Of a DNA stretch of 64,000 nt, positions 36,024 to 44,924 are shown one piece after another; position 1 is the first letter of the stretch, and each line of letters begins with the position of its first letter. Below the pieces are notes generated by a model. The model did not search any database. It was not told the DNA's origin and saw only the letters and a list, made by a program, of their open reading frames with translations. Where the stretch lies: contig NZ_LMEC01000011.1 of NCBI RefSeq assembly GCF_001425265.1, positions 1,585 to 65,584 on the forward strand. The letters run 5' to 3'. This DNA comes from Massilia sp. Root418. Its GTDB lineage: Bacteria > Pseudomonadota > Gammaproteobacteria > Burkholderiales > Burkholderiaceae_D. A program made the translations under genes and the position numbers.

Positions 36024-36775
36024 CCCTGTGCATGCATCGGCGCGCGAACTGCTCCGCGATTCGCGTGCGAACCGCCCGGCAATCGGCGCGCGAAAGTGCG
36101 CCTGTGCGCGCAAGGCTTCCTTGCCCGCGCACCGAAAAAACGCGCGCGCATTTTTTGAATTCGCGCGCGTGCACCAACGCGATCGCGCGTGCCTAACGCG
36201 CGCGAAAAACGCCGCGCGGCGTCTTCAATTGGCGAACTAATGTGCGATAGCGCGCCTAACGTGCAAAAAAGAGTGCGAAAGTGAGTTGTGCCGGTTGCGC
36301 ACCGACAAGGTTTTCGTGTACTTTACGAGATTGAATTTGCGTGATTTTTTTTGTGCGGTTTTTTCGGCCGCGCGCACCCGCAAAACGATCAACAAAATGG
36401 GATACGAACACGCACAAGTATGCACAAGACCACACCGATTTTTCGCTGACCGCCTCGCCTGAGAACGACTCAGGCCGGGCGGTTTTTTCTTCGAAAAACA
36501 AAACGTGATGTGGCTGCGATGGGGGACGACTGGAGCTGAACGCACGCCCGCGGACCGCGACCATCGCAACAAGATTTAGTGCGCCGGCCGTTCATAGCGA
36601 ACGCCGGTGCCGGGGCTGAAGCGCTGCAAACGTGAGGAGTTGCAGCAGTTCAGCTGGTGCCGAATTCATTAGCGCAAACCGTCGTTTGCGCCGATGAATA
36701 ATTCGCCTGGCCAGGGGGCCGGACGGGTTTAAATCTTGTGCGTAATTCTCATCTCTAGATGAAGGAGAGACCAAA
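36024..36775. other. 752-bp non-coding region with alternating CG tracts
   Basis: No convincing gene. Short open frames on both strands lack start signals and family resemblance. The left part (about 36035-36260) is packed with CGCGCG runs, including AAAAAACGCGCGCGCATTTTTT near 36134, followed by TTCGCGCGCG; alternating purine/pyrimidine tracts of this sort favour Z-DNA. The middle part (36260-36450) is AT-richer with T8 and T6 runs. A strong terminator stands at 36450-36488. The right part (36490-36775) is the probable leader of the histone-like gene. Confidence 0.7.
36450..36488 (+). terminator. Orphan rho-independent terminator
   Basis: CCGCC-TC-GCCTGAG-AACGA-CTCAGGC-CG-GGCGG followed by TTTTTT: a 12-pair stem with one internal mismatch region. 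On the plus strand no protein gene ends within 420 bp upstream, so it ends either a long LysR 3' tail or an unannotated small RNA. The minus-strand side has no U-run, so direction is clear. Confidence 0.75.
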
Positions 36776-37855
36776 ATGGCTACAGCAAAAGCAAAGAAAG
36801 AAGTAAAGAAACCAGCGGCTAAACCAGCCGCTGCCGCCAAACCAGCCGCTAAGAAAGCCGCTGCCAAACCGGCAGCCAAGCCAGCGGTGAAAGCTGCTGC
36901 GAAACCAGCAGCCAAGCCAGCTGCTAAGAAAGCCGCCGCCAAACCGGCAGCCAAGCCAGCCGCGAAAAAAGCCGCCGCCAAGCCAGCCGCCAAGCCGGCA
37001 GCAAAAGCAGCAGCCAAGCCGGTAGCGAAAAAAGCAGCAGCGAAGCCAGTGGCGAAGAAAGCCGCCGCCAAGCCAGCCGCCAAACCGGCCGCCAAGAAAG
37101 CAGCAGCTAAGCCGGCAGCGAAGCCAGCCGCCAAGAAAGCCGCCGCTAAACCGGCAGCGAAAAAAGCCGCTGCCAAACCAGCAGCTAAACCGGCAGCGAA
37201 GAAAGCCGCCGCTAAACCAGCAGCCAAGCCGGCAGCCAAAAAAGCCGCCGCTAAACCAGCTGCCAAGCCAACAGCCAAGAAAGCTGCAGCTAAACCAGCA
37301 GCCAAGCCGGCAGCGAAGAAAGCTGCCGCTAAGCCAGCAGCCAAAGCCGCCGCCAAACCGGCAGCGAAGAAAGCCGCCGCTAAACCAGCAGCCAAGCCTG
37401 CAGCGAAAAGCGCTGCCAAGCCGGCCGCTAAACCAGCCGCCAAAGCTGCTGCTAAACCAGCTGCCAAGCCAGCCGCTAAAGCTGCTGCCAAGCCTGCCGC
37501 CAAGCCTGCGGCCAAAGCAGCAGCCAAGCCTGCGGCGAAAGGCGTCGCCAAGCCAGCAGCAAAAAAGGCCGTTAAGGCAGTTGCCAAGCCGGCAGCTGCC
37601 AAGCCAGTAGCCGCCCCTGCTGCGCCAGCAGCAGCTGCGCCGGCCGCTGCAGCCGCGCCAGCGCCAGTCGCCGCCAAACCGGCAGTGAAAAAACCGGCTG
37701 CGCCGAAAAAGCCTGCTGCTCCCAAGAAGGAAGCCGCCAAGCCAGCCGCGCCTGCCGCCACCGCCGCTGCCGCTCCTGCTGCCGCGCCAGCTGCCAAGAC
37801 CGTGCCAACCCCGGCTGCCGCATGGCCGTTCCCGACCAGCACCCGTCCATCCTGA
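36776..37855 (+). CDS. Histone H1-like Lys/Ala/Pro-repeat DNA-binding protein
   Basis: 359 aa; ATG at 36776 with AAGGAGA upstream. From residue about 10 to 265 the protein is almost only Lys, Ala and Pro in units such as AAKPAAKPAAKKA, like AlgP of Pseudomonas and bacterial H1-type proteins. Residues 270-355 switch to Ala/Pro-rich with fewer Lys (KKPAAPKKPAAPKKEAA), ending in TPAAAWPFPTSTRPS. No globular domain, so DNA binding by unstructured basic repeats is the likely role (nucleoid compaction or gene regulation). DNA repeats vary at the third codon position, so the frame is selected. Repeat number likely varies between strains. Confidence 0.88.
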   Translation: MATAKAKKEVKKPAAKPAAAAKPAAKKAAAKPAAKPAVKAAAKPAAKPAAKKAAAKPAAKPAAKKAAAKPAAKPAAKAAAKPVAKKAAAKPVAKKAAAKPAAKPAAKKAAAKPAAKPAAKKAAAKPAAKKAAAKPAAKPAAKKAAAKPAAKPAAKKAAAKPAAKPTAKKAAAKPAAKPAAKKAAAKPAAKAAAKPAAKKAAAKPAAKPAAKSAAKPAAKPAAKAAAKPAAKPAAKAAAKPAAKPAAKAAAKPAAKGVAKPAAKKAVKAVAKPAAAKPVAAPAAPAAAAPAAAAAPAPVAAKPAVKKPAAPKKPAAPKKEAAKPAAPAATAAAAPAAAPAAKTVPTPAAAWPFPTSTRPS

Positions 37856-37886
37856 GCTGAGTCGTCGCTAGCCTTATGAGGCGAGG

Positions 37887-37920
37887 CCGCTGTGTGAGAC
37901 AATCACACAGCGGTTTTTTT
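37887..37920 (+). terminator. Rho-independent terminator of the histone-like gene
   Basis: CCGCTGTGTGA-GACAA-TCACACAGCGG is a perfect 11-bp stem followed by TTTTTTT; 31 bp past the stop and 13 bp before the yggT start. Confidence 0.95.
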
Positions 37921-37933
37921 ATGGAGGGAGCCT

Positions 37934-38461
37934 GTGTTTAGTATCGTCATGCTGATCGTGGACACCATCGCCGGTTTGCTCGGCGCTGTCCTGTTGTTGC
38001 GCTTCTGGATGCAAGCCATCCGCGTGCGTCCGCCCTCGTCGGTGGCGCAATTCACCTTCCAATTGTCCGACTGGCTGGTGCGCCCGTTGCGCCGCGTGGT
38101 GCCGGGCGTGGGCGGCTTCGACTGGGCCAGCCTGATCGGCGCTTTCCTGATCGTGTTCCTGGCCACCTCGGTGCTGTTCTTCGTCGGCCAGCCCTGGCAG
38201 GTGGTGCTGCTGGCGGCGCTGCACCGCTTCCTGCAGTGGATACTGTACGGCTTCATGGCCATGCTGGTGATCGAAGCGATCTTCAGCTGGGTCAACCCGC
38301 ACGCCCCGCTGGCGCCCTTCATCCGCGCCCTCAACGAGCCGCTGCTGCGCCCCCTGCGCAAGGTGGTGCCGCTGGTTGGCAACCTGGACCTGTCGCTGCT
38401 GGTAGCCCTGATCCTGCTGCAGATCGCGCAGCTGGTCTTGGGCATGCTGTTCGGCCGGTAA
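37934..38461 (+). CDS. YggT family membrane protein
   Basis: 175 aa from a GTG at 37934 with GGAGGG upstream. Two YggT repeats, each with paired membrane helices and a conserved SxWL-RPLRR-type segment: first FQLSDWLVRPLRRVVPGVGG, then ALNEPLLRPLRKVVPLVGN. Four membrane helices predicted by eye. YggT proteins are implicated in membrane and osmotic homeostasis and cell-division-linked functions (CcmB3/YlmG relatives), exact role unsettled. Its start is 13 bp after a strong terminator, so it must have its own promoter inside or before the histone-like gene end. Confidence 0.88.
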   Translation: MFSIVMLIVDTIAGLLGAVLLLRFWMQAIRVRPPSSVAQFTFQLSDWLVRPLRRVVPGVGGFDWASLIGAFLIVFLATSVLFFVGQPWQVVLLAALHRFLQWILYGFMAMLVIEAIFSWVNPHAPLAPFIRALNEPLLRPLRKVVPLVGNLDLSLLVALILLQIAQLVLGMLFGR

Positions 38462-38467
38462 AAAAAA

Positions 38468-38563
38468 GGCGGGTTACGCGCTTTGCGCTAACCCGCCCTA
38501 CGCGGCCAGCGCCGCATGTACACATTTACCGTAGGGCGGGTTAGGCGTCAGCCGTAACCCGCC
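38468..38563. repeat. REP-like palindromic pair F doubling as bidirectional terminator
   Basis: Left copy 38468-38501 (GGCGGGTTACGCGC-TTT-GCGCTAACCCGCC plus CTAC) preceded by AAAAAAA; right copy 38531-38563 (GTAGGGCGGGTTAGGC-GTCA-GCCGTAACCCGCC) followed by ATTTTTTTA. Each outer side therefore gives a hairpin plus U-run, one for yggT on the plus strand, one for the kinase gene on the minus strand. Confidence 0.88.
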
Positions 38564-38569
38564 ATTTTT

Positions 38570-39511
38570 TTACTCGTAACGGTAACCGAAAGCCGCCTCG
38601 AAGCGGTCGCCGATCTGCGCCGTCGTCAGCACATGGTTCTGCGCGCCCTTGTGCGCGATCTTGATGGCGCCCAGCAGGCTGGCCAGGCGGCCCGTGGTCT
38701 CCCAGTTCAAATCGTGCGTGATACCGTACAGCAGGCCGGCGCGGTAAGCGTCGCCGCAGCCGGTCGGGTCCAGCACCGCCTCGGCCGTCACGGCCGGGAT
38801 GTCGATGCGCTGGCCGCCCGTATAGATCTCCGAACCCTGCTCGCCGCGCGTGACGATCAGCGCTTCCAGGCGCGAAGCGATGTCCTGCAAGGTCAGGCCG
38901 GTCTTCGACATCAGCAGCTCGATCTCGTAGTCGTTGCAGGTGACGTAGGTGGCCTTGTCGATGAAGGCGATCAGCTGTTCGCCGCTAAACATCGGCATCT
39001 GCTGGCCCGGATCGAACATGAAGGGGATGTTCAGCGCAGCCAGGTCGTCGGCGTGCTTGAGCATGCCCAGGTGGCCGTCCGGCGAAATGATGGCCACCCG
39101 CGCCGGGCCGGCGTTGGCCACCGGGTTCTCGTGCGCGAACGACATCGCGCCCGGGTGGAAGGCGTTGATCTGGTTGTTCTCGCTGTCGGCGGTCACGAAG
39201 CACTGCGCCGTGTAGGCATCGCCCTTGATCAGGATGTTGGCCGTGGAGATGCCCAGCTTCTGCAGGCGCGCCAGGTAAGGGCCGCTGTCCTGGCCCATCA
39301 CGCCGACGATGCGGCCTTCGCCGCCCAGCAGTTTCAGGTTGTAGGCGATGTTGCCCGAGCAGCCGCCGAATTCGGTACGCATGGTCGGCACCAGGAAGGA
39401 CACGTTCACTTTGTGCAGCTGGTCGGCCAGCAGGCTGTCGGCGAAACGGCCTTCATGCTGCATGATGAAGTCGATGGCGAGCGATCCGCAGATCAGGGAA
39501 GTCTGGTTCAT
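38570..39511 (-). CDS. PfkB-family carbohydrate/nucleoside kinase (adenosine kinase-like)
   Basis: 313 aa. PfkB signature 1 region GGCSGNIAYNLKLLGG near residue 49 and signature 2 DPTGCGDAYRAGLLYG near residue 247 with the catalytic Asp in GCGDA. Opening SLICGSLAIDFIMQHEGRF and the Asn-rich MRTEFGGCSGN resemble adenosine kinase/ribokinase proteins found at this location in Burkholderiales. Phosphorylates a sugar or nucleoside hydroxyl with ATP; substrate not certain. Last gene of the minus-strand operon, 9 bp after the DUF3426 gene. Confidence 0.88.
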   Translation of the reverse strand: MNQTSLICGSLAIDFIMQHEGRFADSLLADQLHKVNVSFLVPTMRTEFGGCSGNIAYNLKLLGGEGRIVGVMGQDSGPYLARLQKLGISTANILIKGDAYTAQCFVTADSENNQINAFHPGAMSFAHENPVANAGPARVAIISPDGHLGMLKHADDLAALNIPFMFDPGQQMPMFSGEQLIAFIDKATYVTCNDYEIELLMSKTGLTLQDIASRLEALIVTRGEQGSEIYTGGQRIDIPAVTAEAVLDPTGCGDAYRAGLLYGITHDLNWETTGRLASLLGAIKIAHKGAQNHVLTTAQIGDRFEAAFGYRYE

Positions 39512-39520
39512 GATAGTGTC

Positions 39521-40879
39521 TTATGGGTAGAAAACTGCGATGTGATAGCCCGATGCCTTGATTTGGGCCAGTTCGAAATACAGCTTAACCGATTGCTCGG
39601 AGCGCGGCGCAAAACCCTGCGCCATGGCGGCCGGGCTGACGGCGCCGGCCAGGTACTCGCGCGGCGCGAACACGCGCCGCAGCACCGGCTTGCCGGCGTC
39701 GTCGTTCAAAATCAGTTCGATGTGCGGCCAGGCCTGCGCGCTGCGCGCGCCGTTGCGCAGGGTGGTGGAGAAGCTGAAGACATTGTCGGCCAGGGTCTGC
39801 AGCTCGCCCTGTTCGATGCTCAGCGCGTCGATCTGGGCCGGCAGCTCCACCGTGCAGCCGGCCAGGGCGCAGGCCGACACCAGCGCCGGCTTGAGCGCCG
39901 GCACGGCGGCCGCCAGCGGGTTGCGGAAGGTGCCCAGCACCTGCGCCGCCAGCGCGGCCAGCAGCAGCGGAATGCCCAGCGCCATGGCGACACGGGCGGC
40001 CTTGCCGACTTGCTGGCGGCGGCGATCGCGCTTGACGAAGCCCGGCTCGTCGTCGTCCGCGAGGTCCGCGCCCAGGCCAGCCGAGAGCGGCGTGGCAGGG
40101 ACGCTGCCGGCGGCGCTGGACTCGGCGGCAGGTTCGGGTTCATGCTCGGCATCGGCATCGGCATCGGCATCGGCATCGGCATCGGCATCGCCATCTGCAT
40201 CGGCTCCGGCTCCGGCGTCCGCACCGGCGTCGGCATCTGTATCCGCCAGGGCGTCGACGCTGGCCTCGGCATCGGCACCAACGCGGCTGGCGGCGGACAG
40301 TGTCACCACGTCGTCATCCAGGTCATCCGCCGGGGGCGTGCCCTCGTCGCGGTCGTCGCTGCGGGCCGGGTAGGCGTCCAGTTCAAAGCTGTCGTGCAGC
40401 GCGACGGCGGTCAGGTGCTCGTCGACCTCTTCCAGCGGCGGGCTGTCTTCGCCTTGCTGCCGGCTGCTTTGTTCTTCCTCCTCGCCGATCACCAGCGCAT
40501 CCTCCAGCTCCTCGTCCTCGTCGGGCAGCTCGCCAGCCGGGGCAGGGGCAGTGGCAGGGGCGGGGCCCGGCGCGGATTCGTCATCGATGTCGACGTCGAG
40601 GTCCAGGTCGAACGCCTCGCCATCCCCGGCCTCCGCGGCGCGCGCGTCCAGCGTGGTGATCAGGGCTTCCAGTTCAGGGGAGGAGGTGGGCGCCGGAGTC
40701 GGCGCCGAGGGCAGGTCGATGATGACGGGCTGCTTCAGCGCCGGTTCCACCAGCGCCGCATTCCCGTCGAATACTTCATTGCAGGCGCCGCAGCGCACTA
40801 TGCCCCCACGTAATTTCAGCTGGTCGTGGGCGACCCGAAATATCGTGTTGCAGTGGGGGCATTTGGTGGCGAGCGCCAT
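39521..40879 (-). CDS. Zinc-ribbon / DUF3426 membrane protein
   Basis: 452 aa. N-terminal MJ0042-type zinc ribbon (CPHCNTIFRVAHDQLKL ... CGAC, residues 8-34). Then a very acidic, low-complexity linker (about 60-270) with runs of Asp-Ala encoded by a GGCATC hexanucleotide array. One membrane helix at about 305-325 (VAMALGIPLLLAALAAQVLG), then the DUF3426 domain to the end, presumably periplasmic (ILNDDAGKPVLRRVFAPREYL). A conserved neighbour of prmA in betaproteobacteria. Function unknown. Confidence 0.88.
   Translation of the reverse strand: MALATKCPHCNTIFRVAHDQLKLRGGIVRCGACNEVFDGNAALVEPALKQPVIIDLPSAPTPAPTSSPELEALITTLDARAAEAGDGEAFDLDLDVDIDDESAPGPAPATAPAPAGELPDEDEELEDALVIGEEEEQSSRQQGEDSPPLEEVDEHLTAVALHDSFELDAYPARSDDRDEGTPPADDLDDDVVTLSAASRVGADAEASVDALADTDADAGADAGAGADADGDADADADADADADAEHEPEPAAESSAAGSVPATPLSAGLGADLADDDEPGFVKRDRRRQQVGKAARVAMALGIPLLLAALAAQVLGTFRNPLAAAVPALKPALVSACALAGCTVELPAQIDALSIEQGELQTLADNVFSFSTTLRNGARSAQAWPHIELILNDDAGKPVLRRVFAPREYLAGAVSPAAMAQGFAPRSEQSVKLYFELAQIKASGYHIAVFYP
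40147..40188. repeat. Hexanucleotide tandem repeat in the DUF3426 gene
   Basis: CGGCAT repeated six times plus one CGCCAT variant, in frame, encoding alternating Asp-Ala on the minus strand. Unit length keeps the frame, so copy-number change alters only linker length. Confidence 0.9.
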
Positions 40880-40894
40880 CGTGCTAGCGTGAGC

Positions 40895-41830
40895 TTAGCG
40901 GGCTTGCGGTGCAGTATCGCTGCCAAGTACGCCGTGCAGCGCAACCCAGCCGTCCAGTTCCGCCCACACGCCCAGCTTGATGAAGGGCGCATATGCGGCC
41001 GCCACTTCCTCCGCCTGGCGCGCCAGCACGCCCGACAGGATCAGCGCGCCGCCCTCGGCCACCCGGCCTGACAGCATCGGCGCCATCAGCTTCAATGGGC
41101 TCGACAGGATGTTGGCCACCACGATGTCGAAGCGCGCATGCGCGTGCGCCGACTGGGCGAAGGTATCGGGCAGGAAGTATTCAATCTCGCCCACCTGGTT
41201 GCGCGCCGCATTGTCGCGCGCCGACTCGATCGCCTGCGGATCGATGTCCACGCCCGCCACCGCGCCGGCGCCCAGCTTGCGCGCCACCATGGCCAGGATG
41301 CCCGAGCCGCAACCGTAGTCCAGCACCGTCTTGCCCGGCGCAGGGTGCGCCTCCAGCCACTCCATGCACAAGCGCGTGGTCGGATGCGAACCGGTGCCGA
41401 AGGCCAGGCCCGGGTCCAGCTCCAGGATCAGCGCGTCCGGGTCCGGCGCCTCGTGCCAGCTCGGCACCACCCAGATGTTTTTGCCGATATGGATGGGATC
41501 GAACTGCGACTGCGTCAGGCGCACCCAGTCCTGCTCCTCCACGCCGCGCAGGGTGTACTTGGGCACCTCGGCCAGGCTGATGGCGGCGGCCGCCTCGGCC
41601 ACGATGGCCGCCTGGTCGGCGTCCTCGCCGGTCAGGGCCACCACGCGGGAGTGATCCCACGCGGCTTCTTCCGGCTCCATGCCCGGCTCGCCGAACAGCG
41701 GCTTCTCGGCGTCGGTGCCCTCATCGGCATCTTCCACCGAGACCGACAGCGCGCCCGCTTCCATCAACGCGTCCGACAGCGCCTCGGCGTGGTCGCGCGC
41801 GACCTCGATGACGATTTCTACGTAATTCAT
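40895..41830 (-). CDS. prmA: Ribosomal protein L11 methyltransferase
   Basis: 311 aa. The ATG at 41830 overlaps the accC stop (ATGA). N-terminal substrate domain ([20 protein letters not shown]), then a SAM-binding fold: [31 protein letters not shown], and NPPF-like catalytic NILSSPL ([13 protein letters not shown]). Trimethylates lysines and the N terminus of L11. Length and motifs are complete. It contains an acidic insertion near residue 40 ([15 protein letters not shown]). Confidence 0.96.
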   Translation of the reverse strand: MNYVEIVIEVARDHAEALSDALMEAGALSVSVEDADEGTDAEKPLFGEPGMEPEEAAWDHSRVVALTGEDADQAAIVAEAAAAISLAEVPKYTLRGVEEQDWVRLTQSQFDPIHIGKNIWVVPSWHEAPDPDALILELDPGLAFGTGSHPTTRLCMEWLEAHPAPGKTVLDYGCGSGILAMVARKLGAGAVAGVDIDPQAIESARDNAARNQVGEIEYFLPDTFAQSAHAHARFDIVVANILSSPLKLMAPMLSGRVAEGGALILSGVLARQAEEVAAAYAPFIKLGVWAELDGWVALHGVLGSDTAPQAR

Positions 41831-43185
41831 TTGTCCGCCTTGGGCATCGCTGCCAGTTTCTGTTCCAGGTAATGGATGTTGGTGCCGCCCTCGATGAAGC
41901 GCGCGTCCACCATCAGCTCGCGGTGCAGCGGGATGTTGGTCAGGATGCCCTCGACCACCATTTCCGACAGCGCGATCTGCATGCGGCGGATGGCCTGCTC
42001 GCGGGTGGCGCCGTAGGTGATGACCTTGCCGATCATCGAATCGTAGTGCGGCGGCACGTAGTAGCCGGCGTAAGAGTGCGAGTCGACGCGCACGCCAGGA
42101 CCGCCCGGCGCGTGCCAGGAGGTGATGCGGCCCGGCGACGGCGTGAACTTGAACGGGTCTTCGGCATTGATGCGGCACTCGATGGCGTGGCCGGCCAGCA
42201 TCACGTCGCGCTGGCGGAAGCGCAGCTTCTCGCCGGCGGCGATGCGGATCTGCTCCTGCACGATGTCGATGCCGGTGATCATTTCGGTCACCGGATGCTC
42301 CACCTGCACGCGGGTGTTCATCTCGATGAAATAGAACTCGCCGTTCTCGTACAGGAACTCGAAGGTGCCCGCGCCGCGGTAGCCGATCTTGCGGCACGCT
42401 TCGGCGCAGCGGTCGCCGATTTTTTCAATCAGCTTGCGCGGGATGCCAGGCGCCGGCGCCTCTTCAATCACTTTCTGGTGGCGGCGCTGCATCGAGCAGT
42501 CGCGCTCGCCCAGCCACACGGCGTTCTTGTGCTCGTCGGCCAGGATCTGGATTTCCACGTGGCGCGGATTTTCCAGGTACTTCTCCATATACACTTCCGG
42601 ATTGCCGAACGCGGCGCCGGCTTCCGCCTTGGTCATGGCCACCGCGTTGATCAGGGCCGCCTCGGTGTGCACCACGCGCATGCCGCGCCCGCCGCCGCCG
42701 CCGGCCGCCTTGATGATGACCGGGTAGCCCACCTTGCGCGCGATCTGCACGATGGCTTTCGGGTCTTCCGGCAGCGCGCCTTCGGAACCGGGCACGCACG
42801 GCACGCCAGCCTTGATCATGGCCTGCTTGGCCGACACCTTGTCGCCCATCATGCGGATCGATTCGGCGCGCGGGCCGATGAACACGAAGCCGGATTTCTC
42901 CACGCGCTCGGCGAAGTTGGCGTTCTCCGACAGGAAGCCGTAGCCCGGGTGGATGGCTTCGGCGTCGGTCACTTCGGCCGCGCTGATGATGGCCGGCATG
43001 TTCAGATAGCTCAGGGTGGAAGCGGCCGGGCCGATGCAGACCGACTCGTCGGCCAGCTTCACGTACTTGGCGTCCTTGTCGGCTTCGGAGTGGACCACCA
43101 CCGTCTTGATGCCCATTTCTCGGCAGGCGCGCTGGATGCGCAGCGCGATTTCGCCGCGGTTGGCAATGAGGATTTTTTCAAACAT
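41827..43185 (-). CDS. accC: Biotin carboxylase subunit of acetyl-CoA carboxylase
   Basis: 452 aa from the ATG at 43185 ([20 protein letters not shown]). ATP-grasp Gly loop [11 protein letters not shown], conserved [12 protein letters not shown], catalytic loop [16 protein letters not shown] and C-terminal [14 protein letters not shown]. Carboxylates the biotin on AccB with bicarbonate and ATP, the first step of fatty-acid synthesis. Co-transcribed with accB (103 bp upstream) and overlapped with prmA. Confidence 0.98.
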   Translation of the reverse strand: MFEKILIANRGEIALRIQRACREMGIKTVVVHSEADKDAKYVKLADESVCIGPAASTLSYLNMPAIISAAEVTDAEAIHPGYGFLSENANFAERVEKSGFVFIGPRAESIRMMGDKVSAKQAMIKAGVPCVPGSEGALPEDPKAIVQIARKVGYPVIIKAAGGGGGRGMRVVHTEAALINAVAMTKAEAGAAFGNPEVYMEKYLENPRHVEIQILADEHKNAVWLGERDCSMQRRHQKVIEEAPAPGIPRKLIEKIGDRCAEACRKIGYRGAGTFEFLYENGEFYFIEMNTRVQVEHPVTEMITGIDIVQEQIRIAAGEKLRFRQRDVMLAGHAIECRINAEDPFKFTPSPGRITSWHAPGGPGVRVDSHSYAGYYVPPHYDSMIGKVITYGATREQAIRRMQIALSEMVVEGILTNIPLHRELMVDARFIEGGTNIHYLEQKLAAMPKADK

Positions 43186-43288
43186 GGCAGGTTCTGTGTT
43201 TGTGGGGAGCGGCTGCTCCAGGGTGTAGAGAGAGTGCGGAACCAGATCGGGGCGGCCGGCGGAAGCGTCCACAGGCCGCGCGCCCGAT

Positions 43289-43756
43289 TTAGCCGATCAC
43301 AAACAGGGGTTGGCCGAACTCGACCGGCTGGCCGTTTTCCACCAGGATCTGGGTCACAACGCCGGACACGTCCGCGTCGATTTCATTGAGCAGCTTCATC
43401 GCTTCGATGATGCACAGGGTGTCGCCTTCCTTGATGGACTGGCCCACTTCGACGAAGGCGGCAGCGCCCGGCGCGGAGGAGCGGTAGAAGGTGCCCACCA
43501 TGGGCGACTTGACCACGTGGCCGGTCGGCTCAGCGGGGGCAGCCGGAACGCTGGCGACTGGCGCGGCCACCGGAGCGGCGGCGTGCTGCTGGTACTGCGG
43601 CTGCATGCCTTGCGGTTGCATCATCACAACCTGGTTTTGCGGCATGGCGGACGACTTGACGATGCGTACTTTGCTCTCGCCTTCCGTCACTTCGAGCTCG
43701 GCAATATCCGATTCAGCGACCAAGTCAATCAACGTCTTGAGCTTGCGTAGATCCAT
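43289..43756 (-). CDS. accB: Biotin carboxyl carrier protein of acetyl-CoA carboxylase
   Basis: 155 aa. N-terminal [20 protein letters not shown], a Gln/Met/Pro/Ala linker (about 38-78), and the biotinyl domain with EAMKL; the biotin is attached to Lys 121. The thumb segment characteristic of AccB is present ([15 protein letters not shown]). Carries carboxybiotin between AccC and AccAD. Confidence 0.97.
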   Translation of the reverse strand: MDLRKLKTLIDLVAESDIAELEVTEGESKVRIVKSSAMPQNQVVMMQPQGMQPQYQQHAAAPVAAPVASVPAAPAEPTGHVVKSPMVGTFYRSSAPGAAAFVEVGQSIKEGDTLCIIEAMKLLNEIDADVSGVVTQILVENGQPVEFGQPLFVIG

Positions 43757-43845
43757 CTGAGACTCCCTGTGTATCTTTGTTATGTGATTGGGGCAGCAAG
43801 CCTTTGTGGGGCGTCGCCGCGATAAATGCGCGCAGATCGCGTAGA

Positions 43846-44283
43846 TTAACGGTTTTTAAGGGCAAAGTCGATGGCTAAGCGATACCCGTCCGTGCCCAGG
43901 CCGCAGATCGTTCCTTGCGCGACCGCGCTGAGAAAAGAATGGTGGCGGAATTCCTCGCGCCGGTAAATGTTCGAAATATGGACTTCCACAAACGGGATCG
44001 CCACCCCGGCCAGCGCATCGCGCAGGGCCACGCTGGTGTGCGTCAGGCCGCCCGGATTGATGACGATCATGTCCACCCCTTCGCCGCGCGCGGCGTGGAT
44101 GCGGTCGATCAGCGCGCCCTCATGGTTGCTCTGGAAACAAGCCAGCTGCGCGCCTGCTGCCTGCGCCTGCGCTTGCGCGGCCCGTTCCACATCGGCCAGC
44201 GTGTCGCTGCCATACACCTCAGGCTCGCGCGTCCCCAGCAAATTCAGGTTGGGGCCATTCAGTAGCAGGAGGTTTTTTGCCAT
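43846..44283 (-). CDS. aroQ: Type II 3-dehydroquinate dehydratase
   Basis: 145 aa from the ATG at 44283 ([21 protein letters not shown]); a longer frame upstream is rejected since it precedes this canonical start. Active-site segments: catalytic Tyr in [20 protein letters not shown] with the His, [17 protein letters not shown] and [16 protein letters not shown]. Third step of the shikimate pathway, dehydroquinate to dehydroshikimate; aroE, the next step, is in this window at 51.4 kb. Confidence 0.97.
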   Translation of the reverse strand: MAKNLLLLNGPNLNLLGTREPEVYGSDTLADVERAAQAQAQAAGAQLACFQSNHEGALIDRIHAARGEGVDMIVINPGGLTHTSVALRDALAGVAIPFVEVHISNIYRREEFRHHSFLSAVAQGTICGLGTDGYRLAIDFALKNR

Positions 44284-44366
44284 GGGTTCAGACCGTTTTC
44301 CGCGAAAGTTTCGCATTTTGCCGCCAACAGCGACCCTTGGCAAGTGAAAATATATTGCCGAAATTA

Positions 44367-44924
44367 TTACATGCTTGCAAGATCCGCACGCAGCTGATCG
44401 AACTTCAGGCGGCCCAGATAGGTCTTTTTCACCTGGCCGTCGGCGCCGATCAGCACGGTGAACGGCAGGCCGCCATGGGCGTTGCCCAGCTGGCGCGACA
44501 AGTCGGTGCCACTCATGCCGCCCACGTACACAGGATAGGCGATTTTGTGTTTTTCGGCGAATTCGGCGATGTTGGCGGGGCTATCGATGCCGATGCCGAT
44601 GATTTGCCAAGCCTTGCCGGCCTGTTCGCCCTGCAGGGCCGACAATTCCGGCATTTCCTCCACGCAGGGCGCGCACCAGGTGGCCCAGAAGTTTACCAGC
44701 AGCGGCTTGCCCTGCCACTGCGCCAGCGCCTGCTCCACGCCCTTGCCGTCCTTGAGTTTCTGCTGGTACAGCGCCGCTACCGGGCCGGCAGCGGCCGCAC
44801 CTTGTGTTGCCGCGCCCGCAGCCGCCGGGGCCGCCGGCCTGGCGGTCTTCAGGCTGGCCCACACGCCGGCCGCGCCGCAGGCGATAGCGATCGCTGCGTA
44901 TATTAGATAGTTCTTTTTAAACAT
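44367..44924 (-). CDS. TlpA/ResA-like thiol-disulfide oxidoreductase
   Basis: 185 aa. One N-terminal membrane anchor (residues 7-25), Ala-rich spacer, then a thioredoxin-like fold with WCAPC at residues 83-87 and the cis-Pro in [10 protein letters not shown]. Periplasmic reductase that keeps cytochrome c apoprotein or copper-site thiols reduced, by family analogy. The ATG shares a base with the stop of the upstream gene (TAATG). Conserved before aroQ in betaproteobacteria. Confidence 0.93.
   Translation of the reverse strand: MFKKNYLIYAAIAIACGAAGVWASLKTARPAAPAAAGAATQGAAAAGPVAALYQQKLKDGKGVEQALAQWQGKPLLVNFWATWCAPCVEEMPELSALQGEQAGKAWQIIGIGIDSPANIAEFAEKHKIAYPVYVGGMSGTDLSRQLGNAHGGLPFTVLIGADGQVKKTYLGRLKFDQLRADLASM

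Noticed and set aside
36028..36572. Short open frames on both strands in the 750-bp gap
   Set aside because: Arg/Ala-rich or mixed peptides without start signals, domains or codon preference; explained by CG alternation that avoids stop codons.
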